The notes under the pieces were generated by a model that was given only the letters and a program-made list of their open reading frames with translations, was not told the origin of the DNA and did no database searches. From positions 1,550,001 through 1,614,000 of the forward strand of contig CP120722.1 in NCBI GenBank assembly GCA_029719485.1: a DNA stretch of 64,000 bases, in the 5' to 3' direction. A program made the position numbers and the translations under genes. Positions within the stretch are counted from its first letter, which is position 1; every line of letters begins with the position of its first letter. Shown piece by piece: positions 35,339 through 43,028 of the stretch. Source of the DNA: Kiritimatiellota bacterium B12222. GTDB taxonomy: Bacteria > Verrucomicrobiota > Kiritimatiellia > SS1-B-03-39 > UBA6053.

Positions 35339-35519
35339 TTTTCTTCTTGTGTAGTAAAAAATTTATTTATGTGCTTCGAGACTGGCCTGTTTTTCCTTGT
35401 TGAAAGGGAAATGACGGTTGGATCGGGGGGGGATGCCAGAGCGAATACTGACCTCACAAGCAACTCTTAGATTTAATTGTATATTTCTGTTGGGTTTTTT
35501 GGAATGTCTTCTTCATTTT

Positions 35520-35552
35520 TGTGACAAAAATTACATACGTGACATTTGTGAT
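35520..35552. promoter_or_regulatory. CRP/FNR-like half-site cluster ahead of the PEP-CTERM-like gene
   Basis: TGTGA-N6-TTACA at 35520-35535 has the spacing of CRP/FNR sites and matches nine of ten core positions. Two more GTGA half-sites follow at 35540 and 35549. The surrounding 287 nt after hisC are AT-rich and show no gene. A 7-bp hairpin (35591-35613) lies just before the start codon. Confidence 0.3.
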
Positions 35553-35625
35553 AAAATTAGGATTCTAAAACATAGATGTTGGAGTAAAAAGTAAGGTGTT
35601 CTTTTAACCTTACCTTCACTCCATC

Positions 35626-36459
35626 ATGAAACTTATCCTTTATACCTTGTTCATTTTCGTCGTTAGCAGTTTGATTCAGGCGGCTAATATTTCAGTGTCT
35701 GGCACCCAAACGTTCATTGGGGGAGAGACTGCTACTGTGATTGACAGTGGAAGTTCTGGAAATTTTTCGGGCAGCACTGTGACGGGGGCAACTGCTGTGT
35801 TTGATATGACAAAGGATGCGGTTGATTTTGCAGATTTGCAGATCACCTATAATGGCGGGGCGGGTAGTAGTGTCATGGTGCGGCAAACCGTGAATAGTCA
35901 GGGTCTGACCGATACGGGAACAATTTCGATTCTGGTAAGTGTTCCCACCTCAGGTACGGCTTCGTTTCAATTCGATTGGTATGCCCCTGATTCCTTTTTG
36001 GGTGGGGTAATCCAAGAGGGCGCTTCTTTGATTGCAGACCCCATTCTCTATACGTCTTTTGATATTGATTTTAATCAATTTGTGGCGCCTGATTTGGATC
36101 AGCTCCAATATTATGCCTTCAACGAAGGGGGCACTGAATTACATGCGGATGAGAGCGAACGTGCCCCATTAATCAGTTTTGAGGATAGTGGATCAGATTC
36201 GAACTATACTGACCCTGAAACGGCCGTTCAGTTTTTGACCAAGGCGGGGCTGGGGTCGCATAGCATTGATGTCGGCAAGCAGACGGGTTCAGGAAACGCA
36301 TTGTTTATGTTTGAGTTCCGTGATCCTTCGGTAGTTTTGGGCGAAACCTTTACGCCAAGTCCCGTGATTGTTCCTGAACTGCATAGTTTAGGATTAATGG
36401 CGATCAGTTTGCTTGTCTGTGGCGTGTTTTTCCGTGGTCGTGTTGGGCGGAGAAAATAA
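35626..36459 (+). CDS. PEP-CTERM-like exported surface protein
   Basis: The 277-aa protein has a signal peptide (IFVVSSLIQA, cut near residue 20). The body is rich in Ser, Gly and Thr and looks like beta-sandwich. The C-terminal sorting signal has VPEL at 249-252, a hydrophobic stretch to about 270 and the basic end RGRVGRRK. This is the tripartite PEP-CTERM layout recognised by exosortases in Gram-negative bacteria that make exopolysaccharide. No exosortase is in the window. It stands alone with a strong terminator behind. Confidence 0.78.
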   Translation: MKLILYTLFIFVVSSLIQAANISVSGTQTFIGGETATVIDSGSSGNFSGSTVTGATAVFDMTKDAVDFADLQITYNGGAGSSVMVRQTVNSQGLTDTGTISILVSVPTSGTASFQFDWYAPDSFLGGVIQEGASLIADPILYTSFDIDFNQFVAPDLDQLQYYAFNEGGTELHADESERAPLISFEDSGSDSNYTDPETAVQFLTKAGLGSHSIDVGKQTGSGNALFMFEFRDPSVVLGETFTPSPVIVPELHSLGLMAISLLVCGVFFRGRVGRRK

Positions 36460-36497
36460 GATATTCTCTTTTGATCTTTGATGAGATCTGCAAGTGA

Positions 36498-36527
36498 AAC
36501 TCGAAGCTTCGGCTTCGAGTTTTTTTT
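36498..36527 (+). terminator. Rho-independent terminator after the PEP-CTERM-like gene
   Basis: AACTCGAAGC pairs with GCTTCGAGTT across a stable TTCG tetraloop, followed by seven T. It lies about 40 nt after the stop. Confidence 0.92.
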
Positions 36528-36632
36528 GTTTGATAGCGTGAAGGCTTGGGAATGGTGGTGGGCGTTTGCTGTTCGTTTTTCGTTTTAGAGATTTCGAGGT
36601 GGGGAGTGCGCTGAGGAGGGGAGGTTATGCAT

Positions 36633-36669
36633 AAAAAAAAAGAGGTCAGAGCTGTGAGCTCTGACCTCT
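36633..36669 (-). terminator. Rho-independent terminator of the oxidoreductase/isomerase operon
   Basis: On the minus strand a perfect 13-bp stem AGAGGTCAGAGCT/AGCTCTGACCTCT with a 3-nt loop is followed by a run of eight T. It ends the operon at 36722-38659. Confidence 0.92.
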
Positions 36670-36680
36670 CTTATGTTGGG

Positions 36681-36724
36681 ACAGGCTGAAAGCCTGTTTT
36701 CCTTCAGGCTGAAAGCCTGAGTTA
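36681..36724. repeat. Two short palindromes of the CAGGCT-GAA-AGCCTG type, ending in GTTAC
   Basis: ACAGGCT-GAA-AGCCTGT (36681-36697) and TCAGGCT-GAA-AGCCTGA (36704-36720) are perfect 7-bp hairpins in direct succession. The second runs into GTTAC, which contains the stop codon of the oxidoreductase gene. A related hairpin plus GTTAC lies at 40797-40820. Confidence 0.7.
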
Positions 36725-37831
36725 CACGCGTCCTTCGATCAAACCGAGCGGAAGAGGCGCGGGCTGTTCGGGTTTGGACTCGATCATGATGTGGGTACCG
36801 CTCACCGATGATTTTTCAAAGGCGTGCATCACTTCCAAGGCATGATAGGCGAGAGCGCCGCTGGATTTGTGCGGATGGGTGCCACCGCTGAGGATGGTCA
36901 TGGCCATATCTGCGGCTCCAATACTGCGGGAGTTATCTTTGTAGGGATGACTGAAGCCCTGATCTTTCCATTCGCCCGTGGTAGGTGTCCACAAGGTGAC
37001 AGGGCCGCCAAAGGTATTGGGGTCGGGTACACCGATTGAGCCTTGGGTACCGTAAAGCTCGATAGGCTTGTGGTTGTGGGCATACACATCAAAAGAGATG
37101 GTCATGTTCACAGACGCGCCTGAATGGAATTCTAAGGTTCCGGAGTAATGGGTGGGGATTTCTACAGGTAAGGGCAGGCCAAACTGCTCTTTGCAGGTAG
37201 CCGTACGTACTTCAAATGCTTTGGAGGTAATGGCGGCAACTTTTTTGACCGGTCCTAACAAATGTACCAAGGCGGTAATGTAGTAGGGTCCCATATCGAA
37301 CATAGGTCCAGCGCCCACTTCGTAGAAGAATTTGGGGTTGGGGTGCCAGGACTCAGGTCCACGAGACATCATGAAGGCGGTACCACCGACGACATCGCCG
37401 ATCCAGCCATCATCTACCAATTTACGGCAGGTTTGCAGGCCGGCGCCAAGGAAGGTGTCAGGTGCGCAACCGACCAACAGTCCTTTTTCGGCAGCCAAGT
37501 CCATTACTTTTTTGCCGTCTTCGAGGGTAACCGCCAGTGGTTTTTCGCAGTGAACATGTTTTCCGGCATTCAAGGCGGCCATGCTGACTTCAGCATGTAC
37601 GGCAGGAATGGTGAGGTTGATCACTAAGTCTACATCGGGATTTGCCAAGAGTTCTTCTACGGATTGCGCGAGACATTCATGCTCTTCCGCTTTGGCTTTC
37701 GCTGCTTCATGATTGATGTCTGCACAGGAGATGGTTTTGAGCACCTCGAATTTTTTTGCGCCGTTAAAGTAGGCGTCGGAAATATTTCCGCAGCCGATAA
37801 TACCAATACCAATTTGTTTTTTTTCGCTCAT
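36722..37831 (-). CDS. Gfo/Idh/MocA-family oxidoreductase
   Basis: The 369-aa protein has a Rossmann start (IGIGIIGCGNISDAYF) and the intact catalytic motif EKP in HVHCEKPLAVTLEDG (about residue 100), followed by the family's beta-sheet domain. Such enzymes act on sugars, inositols or their derivatives with NAD(P). I chose the ATG at 37831 because GGAG sits 7 nt upstream; an in-frame ATG four codons earlier is less likely. The gene is coupled to a sugar isomerase and divergent from an AraC regulator, suggesting a catabolic operon. Confidence 0.88.
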   Translation of the reverse strand: MSEKKQIGIGIIGCGNISDAYFNGAKKFEVLKTISCADINHEAAKAKAEEHECLAQSVEELLANPDVDLVINLTIPAVHAEVSMAALNAGKHVHCEKPLAVTLEDGKKVMDLAAEKGLLVGCAPDTFLGAGLQTCRKLVDDGWIGDVVGGTAFMMSRGPESWHPNPKFFYEVGAGPMFDMGPYYITALVHLLGPVKKVAAITSKAFEVRTATCKEQFGLPLPVEIPTHYSGTLEFHSGASVNMTISFDVYAHNHKPIELYGTQGSIGVPDPNTFGGPVTLWTPTTGEWKDQGFSHPYKDNSRSIGAADMAMTILSGGTHPHKSSGALAYHALEVMHAFEKSSVSGTHIMIESKPEQPAPLPLGLIEGRV

Positions 37832-37843
37832 AAGGGTCTCCAA

Positions 37844-38659
37844 TTATTTAGTGCCTTTTGCAATGCCACTTTGGGTTAAGTAGTCATAACTTTCTTTGAT
37901 GGCTTGCATCATGTTACCTGAATAGCTGTCGAGTTCAACGGCAACGTATTCGGTTTGGTCAGCTACTTTTGCTGCTGCAACCAAATCGACCTGACCTTTA
38001 CCCGCAGGGAGGAAGGGGATGCTGTCGCTGACCATGATTTTGCCATCTTCGGTTTCTTTCTCGACAAAAACGGCTTCTTCTTTTACGCGACCATCTTTGA
38101 AGTGAAGGAATTTACCACGAGGTCCAATTTCTTTGATGAATGCTGCAGGATCCAATCCCGCACGGGCAACCCAGAATAAATCAGCTTCCCATAAGACAGA
38201 CTCGGGGGTGTTTTCGAGGAATACTTTGTATCCGCGAACACCATCGATTTCGCAAAGATCCCAATCGTGGTTGTGATAACCTACTTGGATCCCTACTTCA
38301 GCGGCATTGGCTGCAGCTTCGGTATAAAGTTCAGCCAATTTTTTCACTTCGTCAATAGAGACGTAGTGTTCTTTGAAACGGGGAGGGCATCCGGTGATCA
38401 ATGCTTGGTGACCCATGAGCTGGGCTTGATCTAAAATTTCGTTTTTCGCATCGCCGATGGGCAGGCCAATATGAGCAGAAGGAGCACGTAAGCCCAACTC
38501 TTTGAAAAGCTTGGCCGCGGCTTCTACGGAGGAGCCGGGATAGCCGGCAGGTTCTACGCAACCAAAGCCCATATCGGCGATGGCGCGAATGGTGGTTTCA
38601 TAGTCTTTTGCGGCGTCTTCACGGACGCTGTACAATTGAACGGTAATTTCGGGTGTCAT
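37844..38659 (-). CDS. Sugar phosphate isomerase/epimerase (AP-endonuclease 2-like TIM barrel)
   Basis: The 271-aa protein follows the xylose-isomerase-like TIM-barrel pattern: VQLYSVREDAAKDYETTIRAIADMG at the start, GYHNHDWDL with metal-binding His at about 130, WEADLFWVARAG and the terminal VAVELDSYSG with its acidic ligand. Members isomerise or epimerise sugars or act on inositol derivatives. It is the first gene of the two-gene operon, with AGGAAC ahead of the ATG. The precise substrate is unknown. Confidence 0.85.
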   Translation of the reverse strand: MTPEITVQLYSVREDAAKDYETTIRAIADMGFGCVEPAGYPGSSVEAAAKLFKELGLRAPSAHIGLPIGDAKNEILDQAQLMGHQALITGCPPRFKEHYVSIDEVKKLAELYTEAAANAAEVGIQVGYHNHDWDLCEIDGVRGYKVFLENTPESVLWEADLFWVARAGLDPAAFIKEIGPRGKFLHFKDGRVKEEAVFVEKETEDGKIMVSDSIPFLPAGKGQVDLVAAAKVADQTEYVAVELDSYSGNMMQAIKESYDYLTQSGIAKGTK

Positions 38660-38678
38660 GTTGTTCCTGGGGTTTTGT

Positions 38679-38752
38679 TGATAAAAACAATGATTTTTGT
38701 TTTCTTATCAGGATTTAACGAGGAAGGTAAAGAAAAGGATATTGATAAAAAC
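38679..38752. promoter_or_regulatory. Direct repeats TTGATAAAAAC in the divergent control region
   Basis: TTGATAAAAAC occurs exactly at 38679-38689 and at 38742-38752, 63 nt apart, between the isomerase and the AraC-type gene. Repeated sites about six helix turns apart are typical of AraC-family looping operators. The binding protein would be the divergent regulator. Confidence 0.5.
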
Positions 38753-38771
38753 TACGAATCATGGTGAAAAA

Positions 38772-39533
38772 ATGAAACCGAAACTTTTACACTTGGGATA
38801 TTTTATTTCTCCCGTTGGAGGAGCCACCCAACCGTCAATTATTCGAAAAAACGAGGGTTTATTTGAAATGGTGACTCATGGACGGGTGAAACATCCTGAA
38901 AAAGACCAGTGGGTAGGGCCGGGGTGGATCTTTTTTCATCGTCCGGGAGAATTGACGATTTATCGTTCACCCGACAATGAACATTATGAGTGTATGACGG
39001 CCTCTTTTCGCCTGAATCAAGAGGAGGGTACTTGGCCGCGGGGTTGTCGCTGGGACGACGGGGGGGATGCGGCAGATTTTGCACGGGAAATATTGTATGC
39101 GTTCCATCAAGAAGGGATTTCCCTGGAGGTTTTGGGTGAATTGATTTGGTCACAATTCATGTTTCGCCGCATGCAGCATGCGTTACGTAAATCGGATTCC
39201 CGGATTCCTGCGCGTATGGCTGCGGTGATCGATGAAATCAGTTTACATCCGGCCGCGGAACATCGGATTGAAACTTTGGCGGCGAAAATTGGGATGAGTC
39301 CTTCCCATTTACATGCCGAATTCAAGGCGTCGACGGGAAAAACTCCGCATCAAATGGTGATTCAATACCGCATGGCGGCGGCCCGTCATAAATTAGCGAC
39401 CACGATGGATCCGGTGAAAGCCATTGCTTTTGATGTGGGCTTCTCGAATACGGAAAATTTTTGTCGGGCCTTTAAAAAACATACCGGATTAACCGCGGCC
39501 GCCTTTCGCAAAAAGTATATGCGTTATGACTAA
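38772..39533 (+). CDS. AraC-family transcriptional regulator
   Basis: The 253-aa protein has an N-terminal cupin-like effector domain (about 1-140) and a C-terminal double helix-turn-helix (about 155-250) with AAKIGMSPSHLHAEFKASTG and AIAFDVGFSNTENFCRAFKKHTG, the AraC signature. The ATG at 38772 is the first good start; a longer frame begins 75 nt upstream but would cover the control region. It faces the isomerase/oxidoreductase operon and most likely controls it in response to the sugar. Confidence 0.9.
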   Translation: MKPKLLHLGYFISPVGGATQPSIIRKNEGLFEMVTHGRVKHPEKDQWVGPGWIFFHRPGELTIYRSPDNEHYECMTASFRLNQEEGTWPRGCRWDDGGDAADFAREILYAFHQEGISLEVLGELIWSQFMFRRMQHALRKSDSRIPARMAAVIDEISLHPAAEHRIETLAAKIGMSPSHLHAEFKASTGKTPHQMVIQYRMAAARHKLATTMDPVKAIAFDVGFSNTENFCRAFKKHTGLTAAAFRKKYMRYD

Positions 39534-39674
39534 AAGGTTGTGCTGTGAGGGGGGAGGCTTTAGGCCGAACCCTCTCCCGGGTCCACCCGCCGTCATGTAC
39601 GGGCGCAAATTGACGGGTTAAAACTCATCTATTCCACACTGGAAGAATACGCCTACATATGCCAAATTAAGCCT

Positions 39675-40613
39675 ATGAATACAGAGCCTTCATCTGATAC
39701 GCCCCCCAAATGGCAGGAACCCGACGTAAATTTGGACGTGGCAAATTTGCCTTTCAAGTATTACATCTTTGATTGGGACAACAATATTTTGCATATGCCC
39801 ACCCGCATTCATCTAGAGAAGAAAACGGCATCGGGTGAGTGGGAACCCTTGGCGGTGAGCACTTCCTTTTATGCCTTGGTTCGAAATGATTTCGAAACCT
39901 ATCGTCCGCCGGGTGGAGATTGGGAGAATGCTTTTCGGGAATTTCGTGACTTTGAAAACGAAGTGGAAAGTTGTTTTCTGCGGGATACGCGACGGGCGCT
40001 TGAGCCCGTGATTTCGGGTGAGCAAAAGGCGGGCCCCAGTTTTCATCAATTTCGAAAAGCCCTGATTGAAGGTCGGTTATTTGCGATTGTGACGGCGAGA
40101 GGGCATAAGTCGGCGACCATTCGGGAAGGGGTGGAATACTTTATTGAGCATGTGCTGACGGAAGCGGAACAGCGAAACATGATGGCGAATTTGCGGGGCT
40201 ACCGGGCGGCCTATGAATCGGATGAGGAGTATTTGACCGATGAAGAGGTGATGACCCAGTATTTGGATCTGAATCAATATCACGCGGTAACCAGTCCGGA
40301 TTTTAAAGCCCGCATGGGCTCAGACAAACCCGGGGTGGATATTCAGGAAGAGGCCAAACAATTTGCGATTATGGACTTTATGCGTCATGTGTTTCGCATC
40401 GTGCATCATAGTGGTGTGGATAAACCGATCAGTGTCGGTTTTTCAGATGACGATCCTCGAAATGTCCGGGCAGTGGTGGATTTTATTGAGAAAGAGTTAC
40501 ATCGCGAATTTCCACAAGTGAAATTTGTGGTCTACGATACTTCGGAAGCGGATGTGCCTGATGGGCGTAAGATCGTGGTGGCCGGGCAGATGGAATTGCC
40601 CTTTGAAACTTAG
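39675..40613 (+). CDS. HAD-like putative hydrolase of unknown role
   Basis: The 312-aa protein has the three HAD superfamily motifs: IFDWDNNILHMPT (motif I with D-x-D, about residue 35), FAIVTARGHKS (motif II with T, about 140) and VGFSDDDPRNV (motif IV with acidic pair, about 260). The space between motifs I and II is long and acidic, and there is a further helical insert. There is no signal peptide, so it acts in the cytoplasm. I know no close characterised family. It stands alone between an AraC gene and a sugar-phosphate transferase gene. Confidence 0.68.
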   Translation: MNTEPSSDTPPKWQEPDVNLDVANLPFKYYIFDWDNNILHMPTRIHLEKKTASGEWEPLAVSTSFYALVRNDFETYRPPGGDWENAFREFRDFENEVESCFLRDTRRALEPVISGEQKAGPSFHQFRKALIEGRLFAIVTARGHKSATIREGVEYFIEHVLTEAEQRNMMANLRGYRAAYESDEEYLTDEEVMTQYLDLNQYHAVTSPDFKARMGSDKPGVDIQEEAKQFAIMDFMRHVFRIVHHSGVDKPISVGFSDDDPRNVRAVVDFIEKELHREFPQVKFVVYDTSEADVPDGRKIVVAGQMELPFET

Positions 40614-40634
40614 ACATTTTTCTGTCTGAGGCAG

Positions 40635-40657
40635 GAAAGGGTACAAGCCCTTTCTTT
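40635..40657 (+). terminator. Possible weak terminator after the HAD-like gene
   Basis: GAAAGGG pairs with CCCTTTC across a 6-nt loop, followed by only three T. The stem is short, so termination is uncertain. Confidence 0.4.
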
Positions 40658-40796
40658 AAAACGCTTGTAGAGGATCTGAGTCTCTCGTTGCAAAGGAAGC
40701 AAAGTGAATATGGATTCCTTTCCTCTCTTTATTTGAAGGGGAAAAGGGTCCTGCAATGGCTCCGGATTGCACGTGGCGACTTCGCCCGCCCGTGAT

Positions 40797-40820
40797 CACA
40801 GACAGGAATGTCTGTGTTAC
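40797..40820. repeat. Palindrome CACAGACA-GGAA-TGTCTGTG followed by GTTAC
   Basis: A perfect 8-bp hairpin with a GGAA loop is followed at once by GTTAC and lies 1 nt from the stop codon of the transferase gene. The order hairpin, GTTAC, stop of a minus-strand gene is the same as at 36704-36724. Two more small inverted repeats lie just left (40752-40771 and 40775-40786). Confidence 0.65.
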
Positions 40821-40821
40821 C

Positions 40822-42237
40822 CTAATACGCGTTATCGTTGGCTGAAAAAGTTTTGAGGATGATTTTCAGATCCAGGCCCGGGGACCAATTTTCGAGATAA
40901 AACAGATCGTAGCGGATGCGTTCGTCGATGCTGGTATCTCCCCGCAATCCATGGACTTGCGCCCAGCCGGTGATGCCGGGTTTGTGGACGTGCCGTCGCA
41001 TGTATCGGTTGATCTCGTCTTTGAATTGTTCAACGTAGTGGGGGCGTTCGGGGCGGGGGCCCACGACGCTCATATTGCCACAGAGTACATTCCAAAATTG
41101 GGGAAGTTCATCAATGTTCCATTTGCGCAGGAACTCACCGACTTTGGTGCGGCGGGGATCATTTTCAGTGGTCCAGCCGGGGCCTGTTTCTTCGGCATCG
41201 GCACGCATGGTGCGGAGTTTAATGATTTCGAAGGCCTTCCCTTTTTCGCCACAGCGAATTTGTTTGTAGAAAATGGGACCTTTGGAGCTACATTTGACCG
41301 CAATCGCGGCGATGAGCAGAATGGGGCTAATACCGATGAGGGCGCAGATGCTGAAACAGATATCAAAGCTTCGTTTGAGCATGCGAGGGCCCACTTTATC
41401 CAGAGGCCATTCTCCAAGTCCCATAATGGGGATTCCGGCGACATGACGCACTTGTAAGTCACTGGTGAGAATGCGGAAAAGGTCGGGCACCAGATGAAAA
41501 GAGACGTAGTGCTGTTCGCAAAAGACCACCAATTCCAATAAGGCATCCCGGTCCACGCCTAAGTCGGACAGCACGACGTGATTGGCTTTAAACGCGAGCA
41601 CTTTTTCCTGCACTTGTGCGACGCCACCCAGACGTTTTTCTTCGGGGATCTCTTCGGGCCAGGGACCGGTTTCACGGGTGTTGAGAAAACCGAGGACTTT
41701 GGCCCGTAAAAATTTATCGGCTTCAATGGCTTCTGCTAATCTTAAAATGTTGGGATCGGTTCCCACCATGATGACGTGATTTTCTGTGGGGGCGTGGCGG
41801 GTTTTATGAAGTTCGATGCGAAAAATAATGTAGCGTTCGAGCAATACAAAAAAGGTTACGGTGAGCAGACCCATGGCCAATGCTTTTCGGCTGAAGGCGG
41901 GGTCGAGGCGCAGGGCAGCTTCTAAGGCAAAATAGAGGACGAAGCTGATCAAGATGGCTCGGATAATTCGCGGAATGGTATCTTCAAAGCGGCCTTGGTG
42001 AGGGCGATGAAAGAGTTTTAAATTATTAAAAACAATGATGAATACCAGCATCACCAACAAGATTTGCTGGAGAAAATCATCAAAAATGGGGATACCCTTT
42101 AAAGGATCAACTGCGAGGAGTCCGGAATGAAACCGAAGCCAGATGGCTAACCATAATCCGCCAAATACGGCCAGGGCATCTGCCGTGACGGCCAAAAGGC
42201 TGGAAAGGAGGTGTTCGTAGGTTTGACGGCTTTGCAT
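40822..42237 (-). CDS. Undecaprenyl-phosphate sugar phosphotransferase (WcaJ/WbaP-like)
   Basis: The 471-aa protein has four to five N-terminal helices, a CoA-binding-like middle domain and, from about residue 280, the bacterial sugar transferase domain. The latter holds KGPIFYKQIRCGEKGKAF, KLRTMRADAEETG, RKWNIDELPQFWNVL, MSVVGPRPERP and PGITGWAQVHGLRG. It transfers a sugar phosphate from UDP-sugar to undecaprenyl phosphate and so starts a lipid-linked glycan. It is close to the glycan locus at 43.7-52.8 kb and is the likely initiating enzyme. A palindromic repeat abuts its stop. Confidence 0.93.
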   Translation of the reverse strand: MQSRQTYEHLLSSLLAVTADALAVFGGLWLAIWLRFHSGLLAVDPLKGIPIFDDFLQQILLVMLVFIIVFNNLKLFHRPHQGRFEDTIPRIIRAILISFVLYFALEAALRLDPAFSRKALAMGLLTVTFFVLLERYIIFRIELHKTRHAPTENHVIMVGTDPNILRLAEAIEADKFLRAKVLGFLNTRETGPWPEEIPEEKRLGGVAQVQEKVLAFKANHVVLSDLGVDRDALLELVVFCEQHYVSFHLVPDLFRILTSDLQVRHVAGIPIMGLGEWPLDKVGPRMLKRSFDICFSICALIGISPILLIAAIAVKCSSKGPIFYKQIRCGEKGKAFEIIKLRTMRADAEETGPGWTTENDPRRTKVGEFLRKWNIDELPQFWNVLCGNMSVVGPRPERPHYVEQFKDEINRYMRRHVHKPGITGWAQVHGLRGDTSIDERIRYDLFYLENWSPGLDLKIILKTFSANDNAY

Positions 42238-42265
42238 GCTTTCTCTTTAGCGCTCCGGAGAATCG

Positions 42266-42294
42266 TTTACAAGTGCGGGTTGGTAGGATATATA
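42266..42294 (+). promoter_or_regulatory. Candidate promoter for the NERD-domain gene
   Basis: TTTACA (42266-42271) and TATATA (42289-42294) are 17 nt apart. Transcription would start near 42301, only a few bases from the ATG at 42304, and there is no Shine-Dalgarno sequence, so the message may be leaderless. Confidence 0.45.
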
Positions 42295-42303
42295 TAACAC
42301 ACT

Positions 42304-43026
42304 ATGCACGCTTCACCAGACAACCGATCCTCAAATTCTTCTCAGAATCCTGTTGGAGGGGTCCCCGGACAATTCGCACGACTTAAGGGGCTTTCTGCGG
42401 CCTTGTCGCCCGTGGTGGGGGTGGCCTTTGCTGCCGGTTTTGTCTGTGGTGCTGTTTTACATCCGGAAATGATGGAAGGGTGGTTCTCTGGAATTTTATT
42501 GCTCGCTCTGGCGGGGGCTTTGTATGTTGCGTGGAAACGGGCCGTGACGATTTATTTACGCTACGAAGCGGGAGCGATGGGGGAAGAAAAAGTAGCGCGG
42601 GTTTTGGAAGGTATTCCCGGAGAGTGGCGACTGTTTCACAATATATCGGTGGGCGGTAAAGAATGCGACCATGTGCTGTTGGGCCGGGGACAGATTTTTT
42701 CAATCGAAACCGTGAATTGGCCGGGGAGTGTGCGGGTAAAAGAGGGGAGGCTTATGCATGGAAAGCAGTTTTATCCCGGCTATGATTTGAAAACCTTGCA
42801 TGAACGTGCGGAACAGTTCGCCCATCGATTGGGGGTGAAGGCTGACAGGGTAAAGCCTGCTGTGTGCATGGTGGGCGGGCGTTATGGGGACTATGCGGGG
42901 ATGCAGGATGGAGTATGGTTGGGGGAGATTCAAGATTTGGTGAATTTTATACTGGGAGAAGAACCCGGTGCTTTAACCGAGACTGAAATGGTTTCGATCC
43001 TTGAAACGTTAGAAAGTGAGGTGTGA
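42304..43026 (+). CDS. NERD-domain membrane protein
   Basis: The 240-aa protein has two membrane helices (about 35-52 and 60-80) and a cytoplasmic domain with the NERD (nuclease-related) pattern: GAMGEEKVARVLEGIPGEW, then FHNISVGGKECDHVLLG and IFSIETVNWPGSV. In canonical members the acidic and lysine residues of D...ExK form a nuclease-like site; here ETVN replaces ExK, so catalysis is doubtful. Its stop overlaps the DJ-1 gene region. Function unknown. Confidence 0.72.
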   Translation: MHASPDNRSSNSSQNPVGGVPGQFARLKGLSAALSPVVGVAFAAGFVCGAVLHPEMMEGWFSGILLLALAGALYVAWKRAVTIYLRYEAGAMGEEKVARVLEGIPGEWRLFHNISVGGKECDHVLLGRGQIFSIETVNWPGSVRVKEGRLMHGKQFYPGYDLKTLHERAEQFAHRLGVKADRVKPAVCMVGGRYGDYAGMQDGVWLGEIQDLVNFILGEEPGALTETEMVSILETLESEV

Positions 43027-43028
43027 TC

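Noticed and set aside
37777-37790. Perfect palindrome CGGAAATATTTCCG
   Set aside because: It lies in the conserved GNISDAYF coding region of the oxidoreductase and has no partner copy, so it is probably chance.
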